A stretch of DNA of 64,000 nucleotides from Oscillospiraceae bacterium. GTDB taxonomy: Bacteria; Bacillota; Clostridia; Lachnospirales; Lachnospiraceae. The stretch lies in contig JAETOO010000001.1 of NCBI GenBank assembly GCA_021771715.1, forward strand, positions 496,001 through 560,000, read 5' to 3'. The first letter of the stretch is position 1, and the number at the start of each line of letters is the position of its first letter. This document shows, in pieces, positions 45,739 through 54,088 of this stretch. The position numbers were made by a program, and so were the translations under genes. The notes under the pieces are model-generated. The model was not told the origin of the DNA. It searched no databases and saw only the letters and a list, made by a program, of their open reading frames with translations.

Positions 45739-47438
45739 GACAGTTATGCAACCTCGGCAAAGGCCGGCGCGAAGCATCCACGGGCCCAAAGCCGGTTTCC
45801 GGCGGGCAGACGCTTCGCAGAAAAATGTCCCGCGGACTCTGCCTGCTCGCCGCGATGCTCACCGCCCTGTCGCTTGCGGGCTGCCACGGCTCGTCCGACC
45901 GGAGCGCCTTCGCAATCCCGGAGTCCTTTGACACCTCGAAGGATTACGAGATCACCTTCTGGGCGAAAAATGACACAAATAAGACGCAGGCAAACATCTA
46001 CAAAAAGGCAATCGAGGAGTTTCAGGTGCTGTACCCGAACATCACGGTCAACCTGCGCCTTTACACCGACTACGGCAAAATCTACAACGACGTCATCACG
46101 AATATCGCAACGGACACGACCCCGAACGTGTGCATCACCTACCCGGATCACATCGCGACCTACCTGACCGGGGCCCAGACCGTAGCGCCGCTCGACGATC
46201 TCTTTACCGATGAAAAGTACGGCCTCGGGGGCAGCGAGCTCGCCTTCGACTCCCCGGCGCCGGAGGAGCTGATCGACCGTTTTCTCGGGGAATGCTCGTT
46301 CGCCGGACATTACTATGCCGTCCCGTTCATGCGCTCCACCGAGGCCTGCTACGTCAACCGGACGTTCGTAGAAAAGCTCGGCTACACGCTGCCCGAGACG
46401 CTGACCTGGGATTTCGTCTGGGAGGTCTCCGAGGCCGCGACGGCCAAAAATGCGGACGGAACCTTCGCCGTAAACGGCCAGGAGGTCATGATTCCGTTTA
46501 TCTACAAGTCGACCGACAACATGATGATCCAGTCGCTGCGCCAGAAGGGCGCCGGATACTCCACCGACGGCGGAGAGATTGACCTCTTCAACGAGACCAC
46601 CACAGATCTGCTCTACGAGATCGCCGGACATGCGAAGAGCGGGGCTTTCTCTACCTTCAAGATCTCCAGCTATCCGGCGAACTTTCTGAACGCCGGGCAG
46701 TGCATTTTTGCGATTGACTCCACCGCAGGCGCGACCTGGATGGGGACAGACGCGCCGCTCTCCGACATCAGCGAGGAAGCGCTCGTCGATTTTGACACCG
46801 AGGTCATGATGATTCCGCAGTATGACACGGAGCACCCGCAGATGATTTCCCAGGGCCCCTCCATCTGCGTCTTCAACAAGGCCGATCCGCAGGAGGTGCT
46901 CGCCTCGTGGCTTTTCACCCAGTATCTACTGACCGACGAGGTCCAGATCGCCTACGCGAAGACCGAGGGCTATGTCCCCGTCACCGCCAGAGCGCAGGCC
47001 TCCGACGCCTACACGGACTACCTCTCCCGCTGCGGCGAGGACAACAGCACCTACTACGATGTGAAAATCAAGGCCTCCCGGCTGCTGCTCGACCATGTGG
47101 ACAGCACCTTTGTGACGCCGGTATTCAACGGCTCCGCCTCTCTGCGCGATGCCGCCGGCCAGCTGATCGAGACCGTCACCAAATCCGTCCGCCGGAAAAA
47201 GACGGTCGACGACGCGTTTATCGAGCAACTCTACAGCGACACTACCAGCCTCTGCCACCTCGACCAGATCACCTCCGACACATCCGGGAAGGCCGAGCTC
47301 GGCCCGCTGCCTGCCGCCTCCAGGGTGCTGCTCGCGGCGCTTGCGGCCACCTGGGCGGTGATCCTTGTGTATCTGCTGCGGCAAGCCGTCAGGCAGAAAA
47401 AGGCAGGCCGCTCCGGGAATCGTGACGGCGGCCATTGA
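45735..47438 (+). CDS. Sugar-binding lipoprotein with a C-terminal membrane helix
   Basis: 567 residues. A long basic N region (1-30), then a lipoprotein signal ending LTALSLAGC (lipidated Cys50). The family 1 solute-binding body runs from YEITFWAKND to about residue 510 (TYPDHIATYL-like and PFMRSTEACYVN segments). Then comes a Leu/Ala-rich membrane helix (about 530-552) and a basic tail RQKKAGRSGNRDGGH. A second anchor at the C terminus is unusual for this class. The start at 45735 overlaps the permease stop and has GGAGGG upstream; the later Met31 has no site. Confidence 0.88.
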   Translation: MRQLCNLGKGRREASTGPKPVSGGQTLRRKMSRGLCLLAAMLTALSLAGCHGSSDRSAFAIPESFDTSKDYEITFWAKNDTNKTQANIYKKAIEEFQVLYPNITVNLRLYTDYGKIYNDVITNIATDTTPNVCITYPDHIATYLTGAQTVAPLDDLFTDEKYGLGGSELAFDSPAPEELIDRFLGECSFAGHYYAVPFMRSTEACYVNRTFVEKLGYTLPETLTWDFVWEVSEAATAKNADGTFAVNGQEVMIPFIYKSTDNMMIQSLRQKGAGYSTDGGEIDLFNETTTDLLYEIAGHAKSGAFSTFKISSYPANFLNAGQCIFAIDSTAGATWMGTDAPLSDISEEALVDFDTEVMMIPQYDTEHPQMISQGPSICVFNKADPQEVLASWLFTQYLLTDEVQIAYAKTEGYVPVTARAQASDAYTDYLSRCGEDNSTYYDVKIKASRLLLDHVDSTFVTPVFNGSASLRDAAGQLIETVTKSVRRKKTVDDAFIEQLYSDTTSLCHLDQITSDTSGKAELGPLPAASRVLLAALAATWAVILVYLLRQAVRQKKAGRSGNRDGGH

Positions 47439-47462
47439 AAAATGGAAATTTGATCCTTCCCA

Positions 47463-47490
47463 TTGATTTCTGAGGGATTTAGAGTATAAT
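47463..47490 (+). promoter_or_regulatory. Promoter of the small secreted protein gene
   Basis: TTGATT (47463-47468), 16-base spacer, perfect TATAAT (47485-47490). A small ATCCGT-CGA-ACGGAT hairpin followed by an ATTTTT run (about 47498-47519) lies in the leader, perhaps a weak attenuator. Confidence 0.7.
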
Positions 47491-47591
47491 GGTACTGATC
47501 CGTCGAACGGATACATTTTTCAGGAAAAAGGTTCTGGATCTCCGCATCCGCCCTGCAGGACGGTGCGGCTGTCCGAAGAAAGGAGTTCTTT

Positions 47592-48392
47592 ATGAAAAAG
47601 AAACTTGCATTACTGATGGCACTTTCCCTTACGCTTTCCCTCTCCTGCAGCGCATTTGCTGAGGAGTCCACAGAGGCGGCTTCCGAGGCTGCTACAGAGG
47701 CTGTGACCGAGGCTGCTGAGACCGAAGTTGAGCCGGATGTAAAATCCGAGGGCGTCATGACCTATGACGAGTACATTGCAGCTAAGCTCGACACTGAGGT
47801 CGTGGTCGAGACCTACGTACAGGCAAAGCAGTCCTGGTGGGAGGATCAGGCTACCGTCTACACCCAGGACAAGGACGGCGCTTACTTCCTCTACAACATG
47901 GCTTGCTCCGAGGAGGATTATGAGAAGCTCGTCCCGGGCACCAAGATCAAGGTAACAGGCTACAAGTCTGAGTGGTCCGGCGAGGTTGAGATCACGGACG
48001 CTACCTTTGAGATCGAGGAGGGCGAGTACATCGCTCCGATCCTGGATGTCACAGAGCTGCTCGGCACCGACGAGCTGATCCAGCACCAGAACGAGTTCGT
48101 CGCTTTCAAGGGCATGACCGTGGAGCCGAGCACCGATGCCGACGGCAACGAGGCAGCATTCCTCTACAACTACGACGGCTCCGGCGAGGACGGCAGCGAC
48201 CTGTACTTCAACGTATCCCTGAACGGTGAGACCTACACCTTCCTGGTAGAGTCCTATCTGTGCGACAACACCACCGATGTGTACAAGGCAGTGACCGAGC
48301 TGCAGGTCGGCGATGTGATCGACATGGAGGGCTTCCTGTACTGGTACGAGGGCGCAAACCCGCACATCACTGCAGTGACGGCTGCAGAATAA
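47592..48392 (+). CDS. Small secreted acidic protein with OB-fold-like repeats
   Basis: 266 residues. Signal peptide at 1-23 (LALLMALSLTLSLSCSAFA). Residues 24-50 are acidic Glu/Ala-rich, and the rest is two similar beta-rich halves (VVVETYVQAKQSWWEDQATV with LVPGTKIKVTGY, and EFVAFKGMTVEPS with LQVGDVIDMEGFL) that resemble OB-type nucleic-acid or sugar-binding folds. Family unknown to me. GC-rich codon use as in the ribosomal region. A strong terminator follows. Confidence 0.75.
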   Translation: MKKKLALLMALSLTLSLSCSAFAEESTEAASEAATEAVTEAAETEVEPDVKSEGVMTYDEYIAAKLDTEVVVETYVQAKQSWWEDQATVYTQDKDGAYFLYNMACSEEDYEKLVPGTKIKVTGYKSEWSGEVEITDATFEIEEGEYIAPILDVTELLGTDELIQHQNEFVAFKGMTVEPSTDADGNEAAFLYNYDGSGEDGSDLYFNVSLNGETYTFLVESYLCDNTTDVYKAVTELQVGDVIDMEGFLYWYEGANPHITAVTAAE

Positions 48393-49359
48393 TGAAAAAC
48401 ATCCGGCCTGCTGCCTCTATCGAAAAGGCAGCAGGCCGGATTTCTTTTACAGGTACATCGCGTTCGGTTCTCTCTTTCGATTCTTCCTCATAGTATTCTG
48501 TTATCGGATTCATTCGATCGTTAATCCTCTTATTTCTATCTTCAACACATCCAAAACTCCAGGCAAACACCGTTGCGACAAGAAGCATCAGGATCATGAC
48601 ATCAGAAACAATCAACGGTTTTATTTTTTTCTCTTTATTAACCAGCGAATTAATATAATAAAATAACCCAAATACAATATTAAGCAGTACCAGGCCAATC
48701 ACCAGAGAGACCGCAATCGTACGATAAACGCTTACCTTCGCTATGTTATTCAGCACTGATGTTGAAAAGGCAATCCCCCCTGTAAAAGCGAGAACAACAG
48801 CGGCAAATATGCCAAGAATTGCGATATACTCCTTTTGCGAATTCTCCAGCTTTTCTTCAACTTCCGCCATATTCTTTTTCGTAGCGTTATAATTATCTTT
48901 CAATTCGCTCTGAACCGAACGAATCTCCGCCTGAAGATTTTCCAGAGAAGACTCGCCCGAAATTTTTCTGTCCGCCGCATCTGAATATGATATTCTCGCA
49001 ATATCAAGATTTACATGATCGTATAATTTTCTGATCGAATCACTAATGTCAATGATCCTGGTACCATCCAGTGATTTATTCCTAGGTTGGTAGCCTTTTC
49101 GAATCACATCTAAATTTTGTCCGAGAATGTTGATATCACCCCGATCGGGATTTTGCTGAATTTGCGTTAATACCGAAAAAATATCAGAATAAAAATGCCT
49201 GAACTGTTTTTCAGGCTGGTCCGAATCATAAAGCGCCTCAAGACGTTTATACATCTTTATGCGGTCGGGAACCTCCTGAAGAAGTTCCTGAGAATCCGCC
49301 AATGAAAATAAAATATCACAAAATTCTTTTCTTTGCTGTATTTCCGTCGGTGATATCAC
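48367..49359 (-). CDS. Membrane protein with N-terminal coiled coil, partner of a Panacea-domain protein
   Basis: 330 residues, GTG start. Residues 1-165 are soluble and helical; about 140-175 is a coiled coil (LENLQAEIRSVQSELKDNYN). Then four hydrophobic segments: about 181-203, 209-220, 222-245 and 255-275. The cytoplasmic C-terminal tail (about 280-330) ends in the bases of the opposite gene's terminator. I do not recognise the family. It begins 3 bases after the Panacea gene, so the two form an operon. Codon use is AT-rich, unlike neighbours. In Panacea pairs the partner is usually a toxin, so this is a candidate membrane-acting toxin (inference). Confidence 0.7.
   Translation of the reverse strand: MISPTEIQQRKEFCDILFSLADSQELLQEVPDRIKMYKRLEALYDSDQPEKQFRHFYSDIFSVLTQIQQNPDRGDINILGQNLDVIRKGYQPRNKSLDGTRIIDISDSIRKLYDHVNLDIARISYSDAADRKISGESSLENLQAEIRSVQSELKDNYNATKKNMAEVEEKLENSQKEYIAILGIFAAVVLAFTGGIAFSTSVLNNIAKVSVYRTIAVSLVIGLVLLNIVFGLFYYINSLVNKEKKIKPLIVSDVMILMLLVATVFAWSFGCVEDRNKRINDRMNPITEYYEEESKERTERDVPVKEIRPAAFSIEAAGRMFFIILQPSLQ
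48402..48450 (+). terminator. Terminator of the small secreted protein gene, inside the convergent gene
   Basis: A 16-base perfect stem, ATCCGGCCTGCTGCCT with its complement around CTATCGAAA, then TTTCTTTT. It falls within the last 20 codons of the convergent membrane-protein gene, which therefore overlaps both terminator and stop of the plus-strand gene. Confidence 0.88.
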
Positions 49360-49362
49360 TCG

Positions 49363-49785
49363 CTATCCCACCATCCTTATCAGGTCCCAAGAGATAACCT
49401 TACCATTTTCTGAGCGATTATGATATGTCTGATACCATGCTCCATTTTCCTTATGAGTCTCAGCTACCATGACCCACGGATCCAACACCCGTTTGCTCTC
49501 AACAATTGAGTCCACAACCTTTCTGTCATCATATGCAATATCAGCCTCTCCGTAAGATGATGTGATAGGCATAGCTCCATAGCCGCAATAATGGTAATAA
49601 ACATTAGGAACCACCGGTCCAAACGGCCATGCCTCAATATCATCTGAAAAAGCAGCATCTCCTCGATTCAAAAAGTCTTTCTGAATATAATACAAGATTT
49701 TTTGAAGCTGCAAATTACTGATGGGATGCCTGTCTCTAATGCATTTTGAGACAATGTATCTTGATAAATCTATTGCCCTATACAT
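49363..49785 (-). CDS. Panacea-domain (DUF4065) protein, likely antitoxin
   Basis: 140 residues from ATG 49785, chosen because GGAGGGAGG lies about 8 bases upstream; a longer in-frame start at 49860 has no site. Diagnostic segments: SNLQLQKILYYIQ near residue 25, WPFGPVVPNVYYHY near 60, and a late region with GKVISWDLIRM. Panacea proteins (related to SocA) neutralise many different toxins in PanA/PanT pairs. Next to the membrane protein at 49359. A weak -10 (TATACT, 49911-49916) lies upstream. Confidence 0.85.
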   Translation of the reverse strand: MYRAIDLSRYIVSKCIRDRHPISNLQLQKILYYIQKDFLNRGDAAFSDDIEAWPFGPVVPNVYYHYCGYGAMPITSSYGEADIAYDDRKVVDSIVESKRVLDPWVMVAETHKENGAWYQTYHNRSENGKVISWDLIRMVG

Positions 49786-49860
49786 ATCCGGTGCCTCCCT
49801 CCATTCGATGAAACAATCCCGGAACTTCACGCCCGAATTTCCATTCTTTTTTGCACCCAT

Positions 49861-50208
49861 ACTTCAATCTGTCTCTGCCGGAAAAATACGCTAAATTTAT
49901 TGTTAAACACAGTATACTACCCTGCCCTCGAAAATGCTATTAAAAAAGTGTTAAATCACTCGAACTACCGTTCTCACCTCATTGCCGCATTTTTGCGCCT
50001 TTTTCAGATTTCGGGCCCCTTTATCACACTACAATATGTAATCTGCAGCGCAAAAATGGAGCCGATGCTCCGCAAGATGATCCATTCATCCGCGTCTGCA
50101 TCAGCTCCGCTTTTCCTATCCGGGCCCGACTATCGGCCGGGCTGCTTTGATCCTGCGGCGTCAGCCGCCAGATCTGTAAACAACAGACCAGATAACGCTC
50201 TGCTCTCC
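49861..50208. other. AT-rich gap between the Panacea cassette and the YARHG protein gene
   Basis: About 350 bases. It holds the probable promoter of the cassette. A short GGAGC-ATCG-GCTCC hairpin followed by ATTTTTG on the minus strand (about 50050-50072) may end the YARHG gene transcript. No gene recognised. Confidence 0.5.
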
Positions 50209-51993
50209 TCAGTTGAACTCGTGTCCCGGCACACCATTGTTGACCATGACCTTCCCGGCCAGTTCATCCACGCCGGACACCTCGATATCCGTGACATCCG
50301 GGTAGGCGTTGTGGTAGTTCGGGAAACTGAAGTACACGTCGCCGTTTGCCCCCTCGTACACTGCTCCGGTGCCGTCCTCCGTCATCGTCGCCGTTCCTGT
50401 GAGCACCGTCTGCAACACAGCGTACGTCATGCGGTCAAGCTGAACAATGCTGAAATTAAACGAGTCCTCAGTGACCCCCGTGATTTCGAGTACGTAATAA
50501 TTCGGCAGCTCCTCCGGCATGAGGCACTCGAAGCAGGCAGACTCATAATAGCCTCCCTCATACACGCGCGCAGAAGAACCTGCCCCGTCGCTGTCATTCG
50601 CCGAGTCTCCTGTGCTGCTCTGACCCGCGCCCGACGAACTCGCCGCGCTGCCTGCGCCTGCGCCCGACGCGCCTGACGCACTGCCCGTTCCTGCGCCCGA
50701 TGAGGCCTGCCCCGCACCCGGCACACTGCTCTGGTCCGATGAAGTCTGACCCGCGTCCGACACGCTGCTCTGGCCCGATGAAGTCTGGCCTGCGCCCGAC
50801 GCCGTCAGATACTGCTCGCTGACGTATCCCTTGATTCCGTTGTAGCGCACCGGCACCCAGCCGTCTGACGTGCTGCCGGTCACCTCGACGCTGCAGCCTT
50901 GCGGGACAATCCCCATCACGACGCCGGAGGTAGACGCCTTGCTGCGGATATTCACCGTGTCGGTCGCCACCATTTTCCTGCCCGCACCCAGGGAGCCGAA
51001 CAACGACGAGCCGGATCCGGACGCAGACGCGCCTGACGCCGCGCTTCCCGTACTGCCAGAGAACGTGCCGGATGCGCTCGGCAGCGCGCTCATGCACCGG
51101 AGCAGCAGCGCCACATTCGCATTCTCACACGCATTCAGCGAGGCCGGATCAAACTTCGCCGGCTCCACTGTCCCGCTGTACCACGACTTCGCATCAAAAT
51201 ACTTCTGGATCTCCTTCGTGGCGAACTTGCGGCCATGCCGCGCGTAGATCTCATTGATCGCCATCTGCATATCCGCCGCGCTCATGCCCTCGAGATCGCT
51301 CTCCTCGAGGTACTCCTCCGAGCTGTCCGCCAGAATATACTCCGAATCTCCCGGAGTCTCCGTTCCATCCTCGTCCCCGCCGAGGAACTCCTCCATGTCG
51401 ACAAAGCCGCCGCCCGGATTCGTGACCTCGGCATTCTCTACGATCCAGTCGATGTCCTCGCTCATCGCGAGCCACTCCTCGGAGGCCTCCTCAGAGCTCC
51501 CGTAGCGCACATCTCCCTGAAACAGGCTCAAATAATAGATGTAGTCGTCGCTGCTCCCGAGGACCGTCGTCCACATCGGCAGATCCATAAAGCTGTAGTC
51601 CTCGCAGCGGTTCACCGCGAACAGCTCCCCGATGTACGGCAGACGCCGCTCCGCCGGATACTCATTGCGGATCGCGACAGACGAAAAATAGACGCCGTCG
51701 TCATCGGTCGGGATGACCTCGTACTTTCCCTCCCATTTCGCCGGGACCGTCAGAGACAGCTCCTCAAACTCGTAGATCTGATTGTCCTGCTCATCCGACA
51801 CCAGCTCATACTCCCAGAGCTCCTGTGCTCCTTTCGCCATTCCTGTCAGAGCTGCCCCCGAAACTACCGCAGCCCCCGCGAACATCAGCGCTCCCGTTTT
51901 CCATAACTTTCCGTTCATACTGTGATACAATTCCTTTCCCGCGGCAAAACAGTTCCTGCTGTTTTTGTCCGCGTCTCTCTTTTTTCTATTCAT
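50209..51993 (-). CDS. Exported YARHG-SH3b protein with Ser/Ala/Gly repeats
   Basis: About 594 residues from ATG 51993 (the frame opens at a TTG at 52092, very close to a -10 sequence, so that start is doubtful; ATG 51918 is also possible). One membrane helix near the N terminus (GALMFAGAAVVSGAALTGM), then a beta domain, an acidic stretch (about 180-240), a YARHG domain (NEIYARHGRKF, about 245-290), a bacterial SH3 domain (TVNIRSKASTSGVV, about 340-395), an S/A/G/Q repeat region (400-470) and a C-terminal beta domain. Such proteins bind cell wall; the function is unknown. Confidence 0.8.
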   Translation of the reverse strand: MNRKKRDADKNSRNCFAAGKELYHSMNGKLWKTGALMFAGAAVVSGAALTGMAKGAQELWEYELVSDEQDNQIYEFEELSLTVPAKWEGKYEVIPTDDDGVYFSSVAIRNEYPAERRLPYIGELFAVNRCEDYSFMDLPMWTTVLGSSDDYIYYLSLFQGDVRYGSSEEASEEWLAMSEDIDWIVENAEVTNPGGGFVDMEEFLGGDEDGTETPGDSEYILADSSEEYLEESDLEGMSAADMQMAINEIYARHGRKFATKEIQKYFDAKSWYSGTVEPAKFDPASLNACENANVALLLRCMSALPSASGTFSGSTGSAASGASASGSGSSLFGSLGAGRKMVATDTVNIRSKASTSGVVMGIVPQGCSVEVTGSTSDGWVPVRYNGIKGYVSEQYLTASGAGQTSSGQSSVSDAGQTSSDQSSVPGAGQASSGAGTGSASGASGAGAGSAASSSGAGQSSTGDSANDSDGAGSSARVYEGGYYESACFECLMPEELPNYYVLEITGVTEDSFNFSIVQLDRMTYAVLQTVLTGTATMTEDGTGAVYEGANGDVYFSFPNYHNAYPDVTDIEVSGVDELAGKVMVNNGVPGHEFN

Positions 51994-52091
51994 TCCTGCT
52001 GGCCGCAAGCCAGGCAGCCGCGCTCGAAAGAATTCTAGCTCCCGCGCATAGCGTTCCTCCTCTCCACGATTTTTGAGCTCCTTTTTCTCCA

Positions 52092-52097
52092 ATTATA
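52092..52097 (-). promoter_or_regulatory. Likely -10 element of the YARHG-SH3b gene
   Basis: A TATAAT on the minus strand; the -35 position is weak. If used, translation cannot start at the TTG 52092. A GGAGG-led four-codon frame (MRGS, about 52030-52050) precedes the gene and could be a tiny leader peptide. Confidence 0.4.
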
Positions 52098-52310
52098 CTC
52101 CGCAGGCACAAAGAAACGGTTAAGGGAAACCTCTTTTTCCCTTGATTTTTCAATCATATATCCTGAACTGAAATGTACAGAACCTGCGGAGCATGTCAGA
52201 GCCCCGTCCGTATCGTATCACGTTTTATGCGTTTATTTCGAAACTGTCCTTTATCTGCTTTTATCTGTCAATCATTTTTCCGGCAGCAGACAATACAGCG
52301 CTTTGGCAGC

Positions 52311-52353
52311 AAAAAAAACGACCACATCTCAGATATCTTAGAAATGTAGTCGT
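52311..52353 (-). terminator. Terminator of the two-component operon
   Basis: Minus strand: ACGAC-T-ACATTTC...GAGATGT-G-GTCGT hairpin followed by eight T. Located after the kinase gene and the short duplicate fragment. Confidence 0.85.
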
Positions 52354-52369
52354 CTGATTTCATCTGTTA

Positions 52370-52444
52370 TCAATCACCTGCTGTTTTCCTCATAGTCAGC
52401 CATGTTCCAAAGCGAATGCTGAGTATATGCAATACCAGTGCCAT
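52370..52444 (-). pseudogene. Duplicate fragment of the kinase gene start (24-codon ORF)
   Basis: A 24-residue frame, MALVLHILSIRFGTWLTMRK plus TAGD, preceded by GGAGGCGTGGAT. It closely matches the kinase start MVLALHTLSICFGTGLNV together with its ribosome binding site GGAGGCGT. Best read as a vestige of a duplicated kinase gene located 120 bases after the intact one; a translated mini-peptide is the alternative. Confidence 0.6.
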
Positions 52445-52563
52445 ATCCACGCCTCCTTCAGCAAAAGCCAAATCCCCCACGGCAGCCGCCAAATATCATG
52501 CAGGCATGGCTACCTGGCTCATTGTCCGCGAGAATAAAGCTCCTCAACCTCCCATTTTTTCAC

Positions 52564-54087
52564 TCATTTGGCAGACGTTTCCTTAAAAGCCATTTCCGGA
52601 TTTTCCCCATCCGTGCAGCCAACCATGATCCACACCCGGAATTTCGACGCGTCGTACGAGAAATCGATCTCCCCGCCATACTTCTGCACGATGTGGCGGA
52701 TGCTCTCAATTCCCCAACCGTGATTTTCCTTCTCCGCCTTTGACGTCAGGAACCGGCCCTTCTTCTGAGACGGCGCGCTCGCGCTCGTGTTCTCCATGAT
52801 AAGCAGAAACATCGCGTTCGCGCTCTTCATCTGCAGCTCAATGCTCCGCTGCCCCATCGGGCATCTCTGCGCCGCCTCCATCGCGTTGTCAAACAGATTT
52901 CCCAGCAGCACCACCAGATCCGCATCCGAAAACGGTACGCTGTCCACCTCCGCCGACAGCCGGAACGCGATCGCCAACTCCTCCATCCTCCGGCTTTTCA
53001 TATTGATGATAAAGTCCAGCGTCGGAAGTCCCGTCCACGCGCGCCTCGCATTCGCCTGCAGCTTCTCCCGGTACTCCCTCAGAAATGCAGACGCCCGCTC
53101 GATGTCCCGGTGCGCCAGGCACTCCTCGATATACTGCATCCGGTGCTTTTCATCGTGGATCAGACAGCGGTTCTGCTCGTAGGCACGCCTCAGCTCCACG
53201 TACTGCTGCTCCACCGCGTCATTCCGCACATCCAGGAGCCTTTTCTCCGCCTCGACCGACCTCTTGAACATTCCCACCACCAGCATCAGAAGCGCCACGA
53301 CCACGATGATCGTTATGATCAATACCTGAACAATATCTCCGCTGTCAAATCCATCCTTTCCCAGATCCGTAAAAAAATCCAGCAGATAACACTCTGTCAG
53401 CGCAAGCAAGAGTATGAATCTTTTATGCTCACATAACGCTTTTTTTAGTATTGGGCACAACTTGAAATAGCAGACCAATGCCCCTATTGCTGCATAGATC
53501 ACGAAGCCAAATACTACAGCATCTACAGTTTGTAATCTGCCGGATACATTTACCTCCAGAATCGTTCTACTTTCGACTCCACCTATGTAGACCATGTATG
53601 TTCCTTTTATAATCTCAACAGTCGCTTCATACAACAATGTCCAAAGATAACCTTGAAACCAGCTGCATTGGAAATATCTAAAAAGGAAAAAAGGCATGAA
53701 AATATTCCCCAGCATTATCGCTGGAACAGAAATATAGCTAGTCCACGCATTCCACATCAAAAGACCTGCACTCAGCCCAAATTCCAGGTACAGTATTACG
53801 CTATTTAAAACAGCCGCATATTTATTTCCCTTTTTGTTGTTTTCTACCCCATACCGATAAAATAATATGCCGCTGATCCAGGCGAAAAAAAAGACCCCTT
53901 TCACTGCCGTTGACATATTCTTCACAAAAATCTGCAAAATGATAAGCAAAAATAATATTCCTAAAATTACTTCACACAGTATCTCCTTCCAACACCAGTT
54001 TTCCTTTTTCGGAAACATTTTCGAAAAAATCCAGACATTCAGCCCTGTCCCAAAGCAAATGCTCAGCGTATGCAATGCCAGTACCAT
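52564..54087 (-). CDS. GHKL sensor histidine kinase (AgrC-like)
   Basis: 507 residues. Six to seven membrane segments fill residues 1-245. The cytoplasmic part has the phosphorylation helix CLIHDEKHRMQYIEE (His about 325), N-box LLGNLFDNAMEA and a G-box HGWGIESIRHIV, the GHKL ATPase. AgrC-type kinases sense peptides or cell-envelope cues. No AgrB/AgrD pair was found nearby, so the signal is unknown. ATG 54087 is 1 base after the regulator stop. Confidence 0.9.
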   Translation of the reverse strand: MVLALHTLSICFGTGLNVWIFSKMFPKKENWCWKEILCEVILGILFLLIILQIFVKNMSTAVKGVFFFAWISGILFYRYGVENNKKGNKYAAVLNSVILYLEFGLSAGLLMWNAWTSYISVPAIMLGNIFMPFFLFRYFQCSWFQGYLWTLLYEATVEIIKGTYMVYIGGVESRTILEVNVSGRLQTVDAVVFGFVIYAAIGALVCYFKLCPILKKALCEHKRFILLLALTECYLLDFFTDLGKDGFDSGDIVQVLIITIIVVVALLMLVVGMFKRSVEAEKRLLDVRNDAVEQQYVELRRAYEQNRCLIHDEKHRMQYIEECLAHRDIERASAFLREYREKLQANARRAWTGLPTLDFIINMKSRRMEELAIAFRLSAEVDSVPFSDADLVVLLGNLFDNAMEAAQRCPMGQRSIELQMKSANAMFLLIMENTSASAPSQKKGRFLTSKAEKENHGWGIESIRHIVQKYGGEIDFSYDASKFRVWIMVGCTDGENPEMAFKETSAK

Positions 54088-54088
54088 G

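Noticed and set aside
52030-52060. GGAGG-led MRGS mini-frame as a genuine leader peptide gene
   Set aside because: Four codons with no repeated regulatory codon and no attenuator nearby; kept only as a remark.
52450-52566. Possible AgrD-like peptide after the kinase gene (Cys/Gly-rich short frame)
   Set aside because: The only start is a TTG directly abutting GGAGG, no AgrB gene is nearby and no conserved AgrD pattern is present.
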